In this document: positions 27,150-34,231 of the stretch, piece by piece
How the letters are laid out: each line of letters opens with the position of its first letter
Numbering within the stretch: the first letter of the stretch is position 1
Assembly: GCA_944330115.1 (NCBI GenBank)
Contig: CALVIN010000006.1
Location: 62,001-126,000, forward strand
Direction of reading: 5' to 3'
Source of the DNA: an uncultured Clostridia bacterium
GTDB lineage: Bacteria > Bacillota > Clostridia > Christensenellales > Borkfalkiaceae
DNA length: 64,000 nt
Notes under the pieces: generated by a model
What the model was told of the DNA's origin: nothing
Databases searched by the model: none
What the model saw: only the letters and a program-made list of their open reading frames with translations
Made by a program: the position numbers and the translations under genes

Positions 27150-27400
27150 AAGTTGTCCACAAAGTTGTGAATGTTAAGATGTGGATAACTTTTTAAAAAG
27201 GTTGTAAAAAAACTGTATCAAAATCGTCCAAAACGGCTTTTATACACCGCATTGTGGAAGAATTGTGGATAACTTCTTTTTATCGACAATTTAATCTACA
27301 TATTTACCCACCGATTTTGTGTGTATAATGTTGATAAACCCGCCCTTTTAGGGGTATAAATGTGCACAACTTTCAAGTTATCCACAGCCGTTTTTTGGCG
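27150..27400. other. DnaA-box cluster, candidate replication origin or DnaA-controlled site
   Basis: Perfect TTATCCACA boxes occur at 27180-27188 (-), 27264-27272 (-) and 27378-27386 (+). Near matches occur at 27153-27161 (TTGTCCACA) and 27469-27477 (TTTTCCACA). The interval includes an AT-rich stretch (about 27270-27320) and has no gene. No dnaA, dnaN or rnpA-rpmH genes are seen, and gene direction does not flip here, so origin status is only a hypothesis. Confidence 0.5.
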
Positions 27401-27509
27401 ATATGGGCAAAAATCGCCCGCAAGCGGGTAAAAATATGTTAAAAGTGCACAAAAAAAGGGTGCGGAAGTTTTCCACACCCAAAATTTCGCAGTCTGCATG
27501 GCAATACAC

Positions 27510-27668
27510 TTATTTCACGCTGTATCTTATCCACACCGCGCCACTGTCAAAGGCCTTCACGCCCTCAAGTTTAAGGGTAAACACCTCCCTGTCCTCGGGC
27601 AGCCCGCCGCACTTGTCTATGCCAAGCACACGCCACGGTGCCACAACTACGTCCGTGCAACGAATTAT
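27510..27668 (-). pseudogene. 3' remnant of a truncated gene
   Basis: A minus-strand frame without a start, reading ...TDVVVAPWRVLGIDKCGGL then PEDREVFTLKLEGVKAFDSG and AVWIRYSVK, stop. It has the GC-rich codon use of core genes and reads like the C-terminus of an extracellular enzyme. Its 5' part is missing, cut at about 27669 where AT-rich accessory DNA begins. A perfect TTATCCACA (27537) lies inside it and is probably coincidental. Confidence 0.55.
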
Positions 27669-27678
27669 TTATAAAATA

Positions 27679-28074
27679 TTAGTGCACAACAGGCCCTGTT
27701 GTATCTTCGTCGTACAGCGAATCGTACGGTTTTTCAGCTTCGGCAATCGCCAAAAGATCGTCATGGGTAATAAGGCCTGTTTCGTATGCTTCTGACAAAT
27801 GCATATAATCGTCGCCATTGGTATAAACAAAATACTTACATGCTGAAGTTGGACAAGTTTTAATATATACATCATCCACATAGTATTTAACTACAACATC
27901 GCTTACATCTGCATCAAGGTATTCCACTCTCACATAATCGACGCGGTAACCCGAAAAAGTACCTACTGTGCGGATAGTGTGAATGATTGTATTGTCATTA
28001 CTATCACATGCTGAAAACAGTACACTTGCAAAGAGTGCTACAAAAGCAAAGATAAAAAACAATTTTTTCTTCAC
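27679..28074 (-). CDS. small lipoprotein
   Basis: 131 residues from GTG 28074 (AAGGAG upstream). A lipoprotein signal peptide ends in the lipobox LFSAC (Cys about 23). The rest is a small beta-rich, Asp/Tyr-rich domain (VDYVRVEYLDADVSDVVVKY) with an acidic C-terminus. No family recognised. It follows a 44-residue peptide gene by 13 bp in an AT-rich accessory segment and probably shares its promoter. Confidence 0.65.
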   Translation of the reverse strand: MKKKLFFIFAFVALFASVLFSACDSNDNTIIHTIRTVGTFSGYRVDYVRVEYLDADVSDVVVKYYVDDVYIKTCPTSACKYFVYTNGDDYMHLSEAYETGLITHDDLLAIAEAEKPYDSLYDEDTTGPVVH

Positions 28075-28087
28075 GGCATCTTTCTCC

Positions 28088-28222
28088 TTATAAATATCTG
28101 ATTTGGTTATAACTCAATGAAGGCGATACTTGAGCTTTCGCATAACTTACTCGGGAATATGCAAAAAATATAAGAATAAGCGCAAAAATGATAATTTTGT
28201 TCCTTTGCAAACTCTTTTTCAT
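28088..28222 (-). CDS. 44-residue peptide with N-terminal hydrophobic segment
   Basis: Start ATG at 28222 with GGAGG 9 nt upstream. The peptide has a basic start (KKSLQRNK), a hydrophobic stretch (IIIFALILIFFAYSRVSYA) and a short polar tail ending SLSYNQIRYL. It could be a secreted peptide, signal precursor or leader ORF for the lipoprotein gene that follows. Strong ribosome site and promoter support translation; identity unknown. Confidence 0.5.
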   Translation of the reverse strand: MKKSLQRNKIIIFALILIFFAYSRVSYAKAQVSPSLSYNQIRYL

Positions 28223-28428
28223 AACAAAATTTCCTCCTGATTGTTATAAAATTTCAATGCTGCATATAACTAATTTTTGATTTTTGCCTAAAAAGCGCAA
28301 AAGAAACAAACCGCCTCTTTTGCACTCTATATTCCTAAAATAACCATTTTTAGATACTTCCTTTCTGTTCAAAAACTTCTTATCCTATTTTACAATTATA
28401 ATTATATCACTATTACTTTTTTTGTCAA
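28223..28428 (-). promoter_or_regulatory. strong promoter and long leader of the peptide/lipoprotein unit
   Basis: TTGACA (28423-28428), 16 nt, TATAAT (28401-28406) on the minus strand. The leader of about 170 nt contains a GCAAAAGA/TCTTTTGC hairpin followed by GCGCTTTTTA, which could attenuate transcription. Confidence 0.5.
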
Positions 28429-28442
28429 GATGGTTTTATATT

Positions 28443-28901
28443 TTAGCTATTCCAAAAAAAGCGCGTGCTTATACATCTATTAAAATTGTGTCCATAAAAA
28501 CATTCTGCCGAATAGTATTGGTTCATGCCTTCGAGCAAACTTTCCAGTATTATACCTTCCGGCGTATCCGGGATATTTTCCATCGCCGAAATGACTTTTA
28601 CGCCATTGTCGCGCAGCGTCTTTTTGTGTATCGCCGTTTCATATTTATTGCGCGAAAACTTGTCGAGTTTATAAACAAGGCAATAATCCCACGCTTTGTT
28701 TGCGCTGTCTTTTATCATGCGTTGAAAGTCTGGGCGATTGTCGTTCGTGCCTGACATTGCCCTGTCGATATAAGTATCAAGTATCAAAATATTGTTCCTC
28801 TGCGCGTACTCCTGACAAACATGGAGCTGTCCTTCGATCGACTGTTCCGACTGATTATCGCAGGAATACCTCGCGTATATGACTGCTGTCTTCAAAAGCA
28901 A
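28443..28901 (-). pseudogene. truncated large serine recombinase
   Basis: 152 codons from a TTG start behind GGAGG. The resolvase catalytic domain is clear: VIYARYSCDNQSEQSIEGQL with the nucleophile Ser, then VYKLDKFSRNKYE. After EGMNQYYSAE the sequence departs from the family (CFYGHNFNRC...) and stops. Intact members are roughly 500 residues with recombinase and zinc-ribbon domains, all missing here. It is a remnant of a mobile element, probably inactive for integration. Confidence 0.8.
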
Positions 28902-29266
28902 TTTTCCTCCTTACACTCCCCTGCCGAAAGGCAGAAGAATGGACGGCAAATACATAAAACAATAAAGCGAACGCAGCGCGCGGCGGTAAAAACTGGACTT
29001 TGCAAGCGGTTCAGCGCAAAGCCCGTTTTCCGCCGCGCCGTTTTGGGTATGGCTTGCCTATGCGCGGAGTTTCGTAAAAGGAGATCAGGCAGTCTTTTTG
29101 TTCGTGGAATTTGCATAACTTGTTTGATTGCTTTGTTGAGTTAAAAAAAGAGACGTGAGCTTGTCTGCGGCGGCGCGAAGCGCCGCCGCACTCGTCTATG
29201 ACAAGCTTACGTCTAACTGCCAATGGATAACATAAAGATCAGTTGTATCGACATTTTGAGTAAATT
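28902..29266. other. gene-free stretch with a large nested hairpin
   Basis: No convincing gene. At 29151-29214, AGACGTGAGCTTGTC pairs with GACAAGCTTACGTCT and encloses a GCGGCGGCGC-GAA-GCGCCGCCGC hairpin. It may be a bidirectional terminator for the flanking genes or an end of the decayed mobile element. Confidence 0.5.
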
Positions 29267-29836
29267 TTAAGGGAGCGCGCCGGAAGCTGCTTGTTTTAAG
29301 AGCAATGTGGTTATCGAATCAAGTTTTTCGACAAGTTGAGGGACGGGCTCTTTCATTCCGCCTATGCACCAATCGTTCAGCAGGATGAGAGTTCCTCCCG
29401 TCGCAAAGCGGTTGACGAACCGGACGTCATCGCGCGGGGCGGAGGTGTTTTTGAAAAACCCGTCGAGAAAAAATTTGTTGGAGAGGTCGGCTATGCCGCG
29501 CAGATATTCCAAGCCCGCACTGCTTTTGCAAAGGTATGAAAAGAAACGCGAGTTGTCGAGCATTATGCCGCATATGGCGGTCAGCATTTTTTTGTAGTCG
29601 CCGTGGCTGTCGCTCAAAGATATGGCCTTTAAAGCCGCCTCCTCATGTTCGCGGCACAGCTCGTCGAGCACGTCAGAGGGAATGGAGTAATGTGTATAAA
29701 ACGTACTGCGCCGCACTTGTGCCGCGGCGCACAGTTCGCTTACCGTAACGGCGGAAATACTTTTTTTATCAAGCAAGCCGAGCAATGCGTCATGCAGCTT
29801 TTGTTTGGTTTTCTTTACTCGGGCGTCGTTTCCCAT
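29267..29836 (-). CDS. TetR/AcrR-family transcriptional regulator
   Basis: 189 residues from ATG 29836, preferred because GGAG lies 6 nt upstream; the frame continues 19 codons further. The N-terminal helix-turn-helix is KKSISAVTVSELCAAAQVRRS followed by TFYTHY, the TetR signature. The helical C-terminal ligand domain is of the DhaS/TetR_C_7 type. It is divergent from the short-chain dehydrogenase gene, and an inverted repeat GACATTT-N8-AAATGTC lies between, so it probably represses that gene and itself. Ligand unknown. Confidence 0.85.
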   Translation of the reverse strand: MGNDARVKKTKQKLHDALLGLLDKKSISAVTVSELCAAAQVRRSTFYTHYSIPSDVLDELCREHEEAALKAISLSDSHGDYKKMLTAICGIMLDNSRFFSYLCKSSAGLEYLRGIADLSNKFFLDGFFKNTSAPRDDVRFVNRFATGGTLILLNDWCIGGMKEPVPQLVEKLDSITTLLLKQAASGALP

Positions 29837-29858
29837 TGTGTCTCCTTCGGTTTTATCG

Positions 29859-29910
29859 GACATTTTGGCCGATAAATGTCGTTGTTGTGCCACCCATTAT
29901 ATAGTATAAT
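29859..29910 (+). promoter_or_regulatory. TetR operator candidate and dehydrogenase promoter
   Basis: The perfect inverted repeat GACATTT-N8-AAATGTC (29859-29880) abuts the promoter TTGTTG (29882-29887), 17 nt, TATAAT (29905-29910). Confidence 0.6.
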
Positions 29911-29941
29911 TGTTGCGAAATCAAATTACGGAGGCAGGAAT

Positions 29942-30781
29942 ATGCAAAAAAAATGCGCAGTCGTTACCGGCGCCGGTTCGGGACTGGGTTTTGCAACGGC
30001 AAAAATGCTTAAAGAACAAGGCTGGAATGTTATCGGCACGATAGTCGAGGGACAGTCCCCCGCAGAGCTCGATAAGCTTGGAATAGCGCACTATACGGTG
30101 GACATATCTGACGAAAAGCAGACTTACGGCATGGCCGAAGAAGTCGGCAAAAAGGTCGACGGCGTAGCCGCGCTCGTGAATGTCGCAGGTATCGCCGGGC
30201 CTGGCGGCGGCGTGCTCGAAGGCATCCCTATGAAGGATATACGGCTGACTTTCGATGTCAATGTTCTTGGAACGCTCAATATGATACGCGCCTTTTTGCC
30301 TCTCATACGCAAATATGGCGCGGGCAGGATAGTAAACGTGTCGGCAGGCGTGAGAACGCCCGCCGTGTTTACAGGCGCATATCTCGTCAGCAAATTCGCC
30401 GTCGAAGGCATAACTAATGTGCTGCGCTATGAAATGGCTCCCTTCGGGATACAGGCGACGAGCATTGAGCCCGCAGGCATGAAGACGCCGATGGTCGCCG
30501 ATCCGATCGAAAATCAGAAGAAGACGTGGAACAGAATGGGCGAAGAGATAAAAGCGGTATATTACGATAAATTATCTCCCAGCCTCAATTTTATAAACAG
30601 CGTCATAGATAAGGCAGACGAGCCTTCCGACGTCGCCGCCGTCATCGTCAAGGCGCTCAACGCAAAAAAGATGAAGATACGCTATATGGCAAAGTCGGTG
30701 GCATGGCAGGCGGCGGCCCAGCGTCTGCTCGGCGAAAACGCCTTCGAGGGTATGATGCAGAAGGGAATGAAGCTCAGATAA
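29942..30781 (+). CDS. short-chain dehydrogenase/reductase
   Basis: 279 residues from ATG 29942 (CGGAGG upstream). Rossmann motif VVTGAGSGLGFATA (about 7-20), NVAG motif, catalytic Ser in VNVSAG and the YxxxK motif as YLVSK. It is an NAD(P)H-dependent oxidoreductase of the classical SDR type; the long loop after the active site (PAGMKTPMVADP) resembles retinol/steroid-type members. Substrate cannot be assigned. Controlled by the divergent TetR-family gene, which suggests response to a small hydrophobic compound. Confidence 0.85.
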   Translation: MQKKCAVVTGAGSGLGFATAKMLKEQGWNVIGTIVEGQSPAELDKLGIAHYTVDISDEKQTYGMAEEVGKKVDGVAALVNVAGIAGPGGGVLEGIPMKDIRLTFDVNVLGTLNMIRAFLPLIRKYGAGRIVNVSAGVRTPAVFTGAYLVSKFAVEGITNVLRYEMAPFGIQATSIEPAGMKTPMVADPIENQKKTWNRMGEEIKAVYYDKLSPSLNFINSVIDKADEPSDVAAVIVKALNAKKMKIRYMAKSVAWQAAAQRLLGENAFEGMMQKGMKLR

Positions 30782-30866
30782 TTTTTCGCCCGTCTTTGCG
30801 TTACGGCAGGATGAAGGGCATAAAAGCATTTGTGAGTCCTTTAAACACGGTCATATGCGGGCATGG

Positions 30867-30919
30867 TTTTCATGAAAATTACCGCAAGTATTGAAATTTC
30901 GCCTGCAATATGATAAAAT
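30867..30919 (+). promoter_or_regulatory. promoter of the two-component genes with palindrome
   Basis: TTGAAA (30891-30896), 17 nt, TAAAAT (30914-30919). The perfect palindrome TTTTCATGAAAA (30867-30878) lies 12 nt upstream of the -35 box and could bind a regulator. Confidence 0.5.
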
Positions 30920-30936
30920 AAATCGGGAGGTGGCGT

Positions 30937-31638
30937 ATGATAAATATTATCGCCGTCGAAGATTGCCCTTCCGACGCGCAGTTACTCATTTCATTGTTAA
31001 ACAGATATGCCGACGAGAGCGGCAGGGAGATTGCCGTAAAGAACTATAAGAGCGCCCTGGATTTCCTATCCGAGTATAAAAGCGACGCCGATATAATATT
31101 TATGGATATCGAACTCCCCGATATAAACGGCGTTATGGCGAGCGGCAAACTGCGCCAGACGGACGGCGACGTCGCCCTCGTGTTCGTTACAAACCTCGCG
31201 CATATGGCGATAAGCGGGTACGCTGTGGAGGCGAGCGATTTTATCGTAAAACCCGTGAACTATTACAGGCTGTCTGCCCTTATGAACAAGCTCGTCAAGC
31301 GGCTTGAAATGAAGAGGAACGATTATGTCTCCATCGTCACCAATCACGGCGTCGAGCGCGTCAGCCTGAGCCAGGTATTGTATATCGAAGCCGAAGCTCA
31401 CCGCATAACTTACCATCTCGCCGAGCGCACCATAACCTACTCGGGCACGCTCACCGCCTGTGAAAGAACGCTGCCGCAGGACTTCTTCAGGTGCTTTCAG
31501 AGTTTTATAGTCAATTTGCGGTATGTTCTGTCCTGTGCGGGCAGCGAGATAACTATGGTAGGCGGCGATAAGATACCTTTGAGCCGCGCCAAGCGCAAAC
31601 AATTTATGGAGGCGCTCACGCGCTATGTGCACGGGTGA
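30937..31638 (+). CDS. LytTR-family response regulator (AgrA-like)
   Basis: 233 residues; GGGAGG upstream. The receiver domain has the phosphoacceptor D57 in IIFMDIELPD and the conserved Lys in FIVKPVNYYRL. A LytTR DNA-binding domain (about 135-232: VSLSQVLYIEAEAHRITYH ... FFRCFQSFIVNL) follows. It is co-transcribed with and overlaps the GHKL kinase gene. Such pairs often serve peptide quorum sensing, but no AgrB/AgrD genes are in the window. Confidence 0.88.
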   Translation: MINIIAVEDCPSDAQLLISLLNRYADESGREIAVKNYKSALDFLSEYKSDADIIFMDIELPDINGVMASGKLRQTDGDVALVFVTNLAHMAISGYAVEASDFIVKPVNYYRLSALMNKLVKRLEMKRNDYVSIVTNHGVERVSLSQVLYIEAEAHRITYHLAERTITYSGTLTACERTLPQDFFRCFQSFIVNLRYVLSCAGSEITMVGGDKIPLSRAKRKQFMEALTRYVHG

Positions 31639-31642
31639 ACCT

Positions 31643-32938
31643 ATGCTTTACGTCGAAGAACTGCTCATCTATGTGCCCTTTTATATGGAGTTCTTTCTCA
31701 TCGTCTTTCTGCTTTTGGCGCATTACGGCAAAAAACCGCATTTTCGCGCAAAGATAGCGGCGATCCTTTCGGGCGGGGTACTCTGGCAGCTGCCGTTGTG
31801 TGCTCTGATATATATTCCGACGGATGGCGCGGCGGAGATCGCTTTCGGCGTTTTCAAGTTTGTCCTGTGCATACTCCCCGTATATTTTTTGTATTTTGCC
31901 TTTAAAGTTAAATTTCAAAGGATGACATATCTCGGCATACTCGCTATGCTCCTGCAACGCTGGTCGAGCGTCTTTGCCGGCGTTGTGGCGGGATTTACTC
32001 CCCTTGAAGGCGAGTTTCTTTTTGAAAGGGCGGTATCATGGTTGAGTTTTGCCCTTATGCTCGTCATAGTGTGGTTCTCATATATAAGGAGAGTGAATGG
32101 CGATGAAGATCTCGCCATCGACGGCATAACGATGACGCTCTTTATCTTTCTTGCTATGGCATTCGAACTTATTCTTGTCGTCGCCAGGAATTACTTGTCC
32201 GGTAATATCTGGAGCCTTATTTTAAGCCTTGCCGAACTCGCGTTCATCGTGTTTATGCTCTATCAATCTGTGCGCATAGCCGCCCTCAACCGCGAAAGGC
32301 TGGAGAGGAGCGTGTCCGATGCCCTTCTCGAAAAGGAAAGACGGCAGTATGAAGCGCTCAAACAAAATATGGAAAATATGCGCTCGCAGATGCATGATCT
32401 CAAATACATCCTCCGCGCCGCCCGCGACGGCGCTACAGATGCCGAAACGGAGCAGAGGCTTGAGCATATAGTAAACTTCTATGAGAGCGCATACAACACG
32501 GGCAATCCCGAGCTCGATATAATACTTTCGGACGCGGCCAAAATGTTAGAGGCAAAGGATATCAGGTTCGAGTGCTGCACGGAAAACTGTATGACCGGGT
32601 TCATCAAAAGTTTCGATCTGTATTCGCTGCTCGGCAACGCCTTTGACAATGCCGCCGAGTATCTTTGCGGCGTAGAGAAAGAAAAGCGTTACGTCAGCTG
32701 CGTTATCAGGGGCCAGGGCGGTTTTATTTATATAGAAGTGTCCAACTATTATAGCGGCAGTGAGGCGTATGTCGGCATGCCGACGACAAAGGCGGATGCG
32801 GCCGCCCACGGCTTCGGCATAAAAAATATGCGGCGCATAGCCGAAAAGTACTGCGGAGAGCTCTCCGTCCGCGCCGAGGGCGGGGCCTTTTATGTCTCCG
32901 CGCTGCTGCCCGTTCCCGGGGATAAGCGGGAGCAATAA
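31643..32938 (+). CDS. GHKL sensor histidine kinase (AgrC-like)
   Basis: 431 residues from ATG 31643; an ATG 18 bp earlier overlaps the regulator gene and is also possible. About six membrane helices occupy residues 1-210, followed by a dimerisation helix with the candidate phospho-His in MRSQMHDLKYILR and a GHKL ATPase with the N box LLGNAFDNAAEY and G box HGFGIKNMRRIAEKY. This is the AgrC/ComD-like plan. The input signal is unknown. A weak terminator precedes the next gene. Confidence 0.85.
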   Translation: MLYVEELLIYVPFYMEFFLIVFLLLAHYGKKPHFRAKIAAILSGGVLWQLPLCALIYIPTDGAAEIAFGVFKFVLCILPVYFLYFAFKVKFQRMTYLGILAMLLQRWSSVFAGVVAGFTPLEGEFLFERAVSWLSFALMLVIVWFSYIRRVNGDEDLAIDGITMTLFIFLAMAFELILVVARNYLSGNIWSLILSLAELAFIVFMLYQSVRIAALNRERLERSVSDALLEKERRQYEALKQNMENMRSQMHDLKYILRAARDGATDAETEQRLEHIVNFYESAYNTGNPELDIILSDAAKMLEAKDIRFECCTENCMTGFIKSFDLYSLLGNAFDNAAEYLCGVEKEKRYVSCVIRGQGGFIYIEVSNYYSGSEAYVGMPTTKADAAAHGFGIKNMRRIAEKYCGELSVRAEGGAFYVSALLPVPGDKREQ

Positions 32939-33053
32939 AATTACGCGATATGCGAAGAGACCTACCGGATTTGCGGCGGGTCTTTTTTATTTATAGTGAT
33001 ATGTTAGAATTTTACACAAAGTGGAAATAAATTGCGCTTTATAAAAAATTAGT

Positions 33054-33068
33054 GTGTTCAAAGAACAC
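33054..33068 (+). promoter_or_regulatory. GTGTTC-AAA-GAACAC palindrome before the lipoprotein gene
   Basis: A perfect 6-bp inverted repeat with a 3-nt centre, 4 nt before the GGAGG of the gene at 33083. It is either an operator or an mRNA hairpin affecting initiation. Confidence 0.45.
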
Positions 33069-33082
33069 GCGGGAGGAAAAAA

Positions 33083-34210
33083 ATGAAAAAGAAGTTTGTT
33101 TCTGTTCTTATGGCAGCGTGCGCCGTATGCGCGGCGGTCGCTCTGTTTGCGGGATGCGGCCCCGCAGAAGACAAAAAGCCCGGCGGCCATGAAGATACCC
33201 CGCCCGATACTGAAAAAACTATCGAATGGCAGTTTACGGGCGAGTATCACGACCTTATAAGAAACGGTTTCGATTTCTTCCTGCTCGGTCAGATGTATGA
33301 AGGCGGCGACGGCGAAATTTATCTCGCTACCTGGTATAACGGCAATGTCGCTTATGAGGTGACGGAGCTTGAGTGGGAAGAAGCTACCGACCGCGACGGG
33401 CTCACCACCTTTTCGGTATCCACCGACGACCCCGAAGCGACTTTTACTGAAACCTCACTTTATGCCGAAAGTGACGGCTCCGTGGAATGGGAATATAAGT
33501 TCGAATTTGCCGGCGGCTACAGCAGGACTATAACTTTTACGGGCACAAAGGATGCCGAGTATGACAGCCTCGATGCGTGGAAGGCTTACGTCACGGAAAA
33601 CGGAGGCAAGACGGAAGTCCCCGGGCCCGACGTCCCCGAAAAGGAAGCCATCGTAACTTTTGCGGGCGGCGAAGGCAATTCGATAGAATTCTATGCCGAC
33701 GGAACCGCCAATATTTCGGCATACGGCGGAGCGATAAATTTTGAATATGCCTGGGTATGCGAGGACGGCGTCATAACAATGACGAGCGTAAATAACCCCT
33801 CGGAGGTCATAACTTCGACTGCGGAGGGCGGCGTGACCACTATCGTGTACTCTGCAAATCTCGGCGGAAATAATATTGAGCTGACATTTACATGCAGCGA
33901 TATTTCCGCACTCGAAGATATCGAAGTCAAAACCGAGCTTTTGGTGTTCAACGGCGATAGCGGCGCAAAGATCACTTTCTACAGCGACGGTACTGCGACG
34001 ATAACGGCATACGGCGGAGCGATAAATTTTGAGTACGACTGGGTGTGCGAGGACAGCGTCATAACAATGACGAGCGTAAATAATCCCTCGGAGGTCATAA
34101 CTTCGACTGCGGAGGGCGGCGTGACCACTATCGTGTACTCTGCAAATCTCGGCGGGAACGCTATAACTTTCACCTTTACATGCAGCGATATTTCGGCGTT
34201 GGAAGAGTAA
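33083..34210 (+). CDS. lipoprotein with two near-identical tandem repeats
   Basis: 375 residues. The signal peptide ends in the lipobox LFAGC (Cys about 24), followed by a Pro/Asp linker. An N-terminal domain (about 48-175) precedes two C-terminal repeats of about 95 residues (about 190-278 and 285-375). Both repeats contain TAYGGAINFEY or a close variant, ITMTSVNNPSEVITSTAEGG and FTCSDISALE. The DNA of the repeats is nearly identical (33719-33867 versus 34014-34162), so the duplication is recent. It lies 21 bp before the GH3 gene and probably binds carbohydrate or cell wall; that is inference. Confidence 0.75.
   Translation: MKKKFVSVLMAACAVCAAVALFAGCGPAEDKKPGGHEDTPPDTEKTIEWQFTGEYHDLIRNGFDFFLLGQMYEGGDGEIYLATWYNGNVAYEVTELEWEEATDRDGLTTFSVSTDDPEATFTETSLYAESDGSVEWEYKFEFAGGYSRTITFTGTKDAEYDSLDAWKAYVTENGGKTEVPGPDVPEKEAIVTFAGGEGNSIEFYADGTANISAYGGAINFEYAWVCEDGVITMTSVNNPSEVITSTAEGGVTTIVYSANLGGNNIELTFTCSDISALEDIEVKTELLVFNGDSGAKITFYSDGTATITAYGGAINFEYDWVCEDSVITMTSVNNPSEVITSTAEGGVTTIVYSANLGGNAITFTFTCSDISALEE
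33719..34162 (+). repeat. direct repeat inside the lipoprotein gene
   Basis: Two copies of about 150 bp of nearly identical sequence (33719-33867 and 34014-34162), differing by a handful of bases, 295 bp apart. The reading frame is kept. Confidence 0.8.
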
Positions 34211-34231
34211 TATCGCCGGGAGGATAAAGCG

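Noticed and set aside
27537-27545. Fourth perfect TTATCCACA as part of the origin cluster
   Set aside because: It lies inside the coding remnant at 27510-27668 (codons for AVWIRY), so it is probably coincidental.
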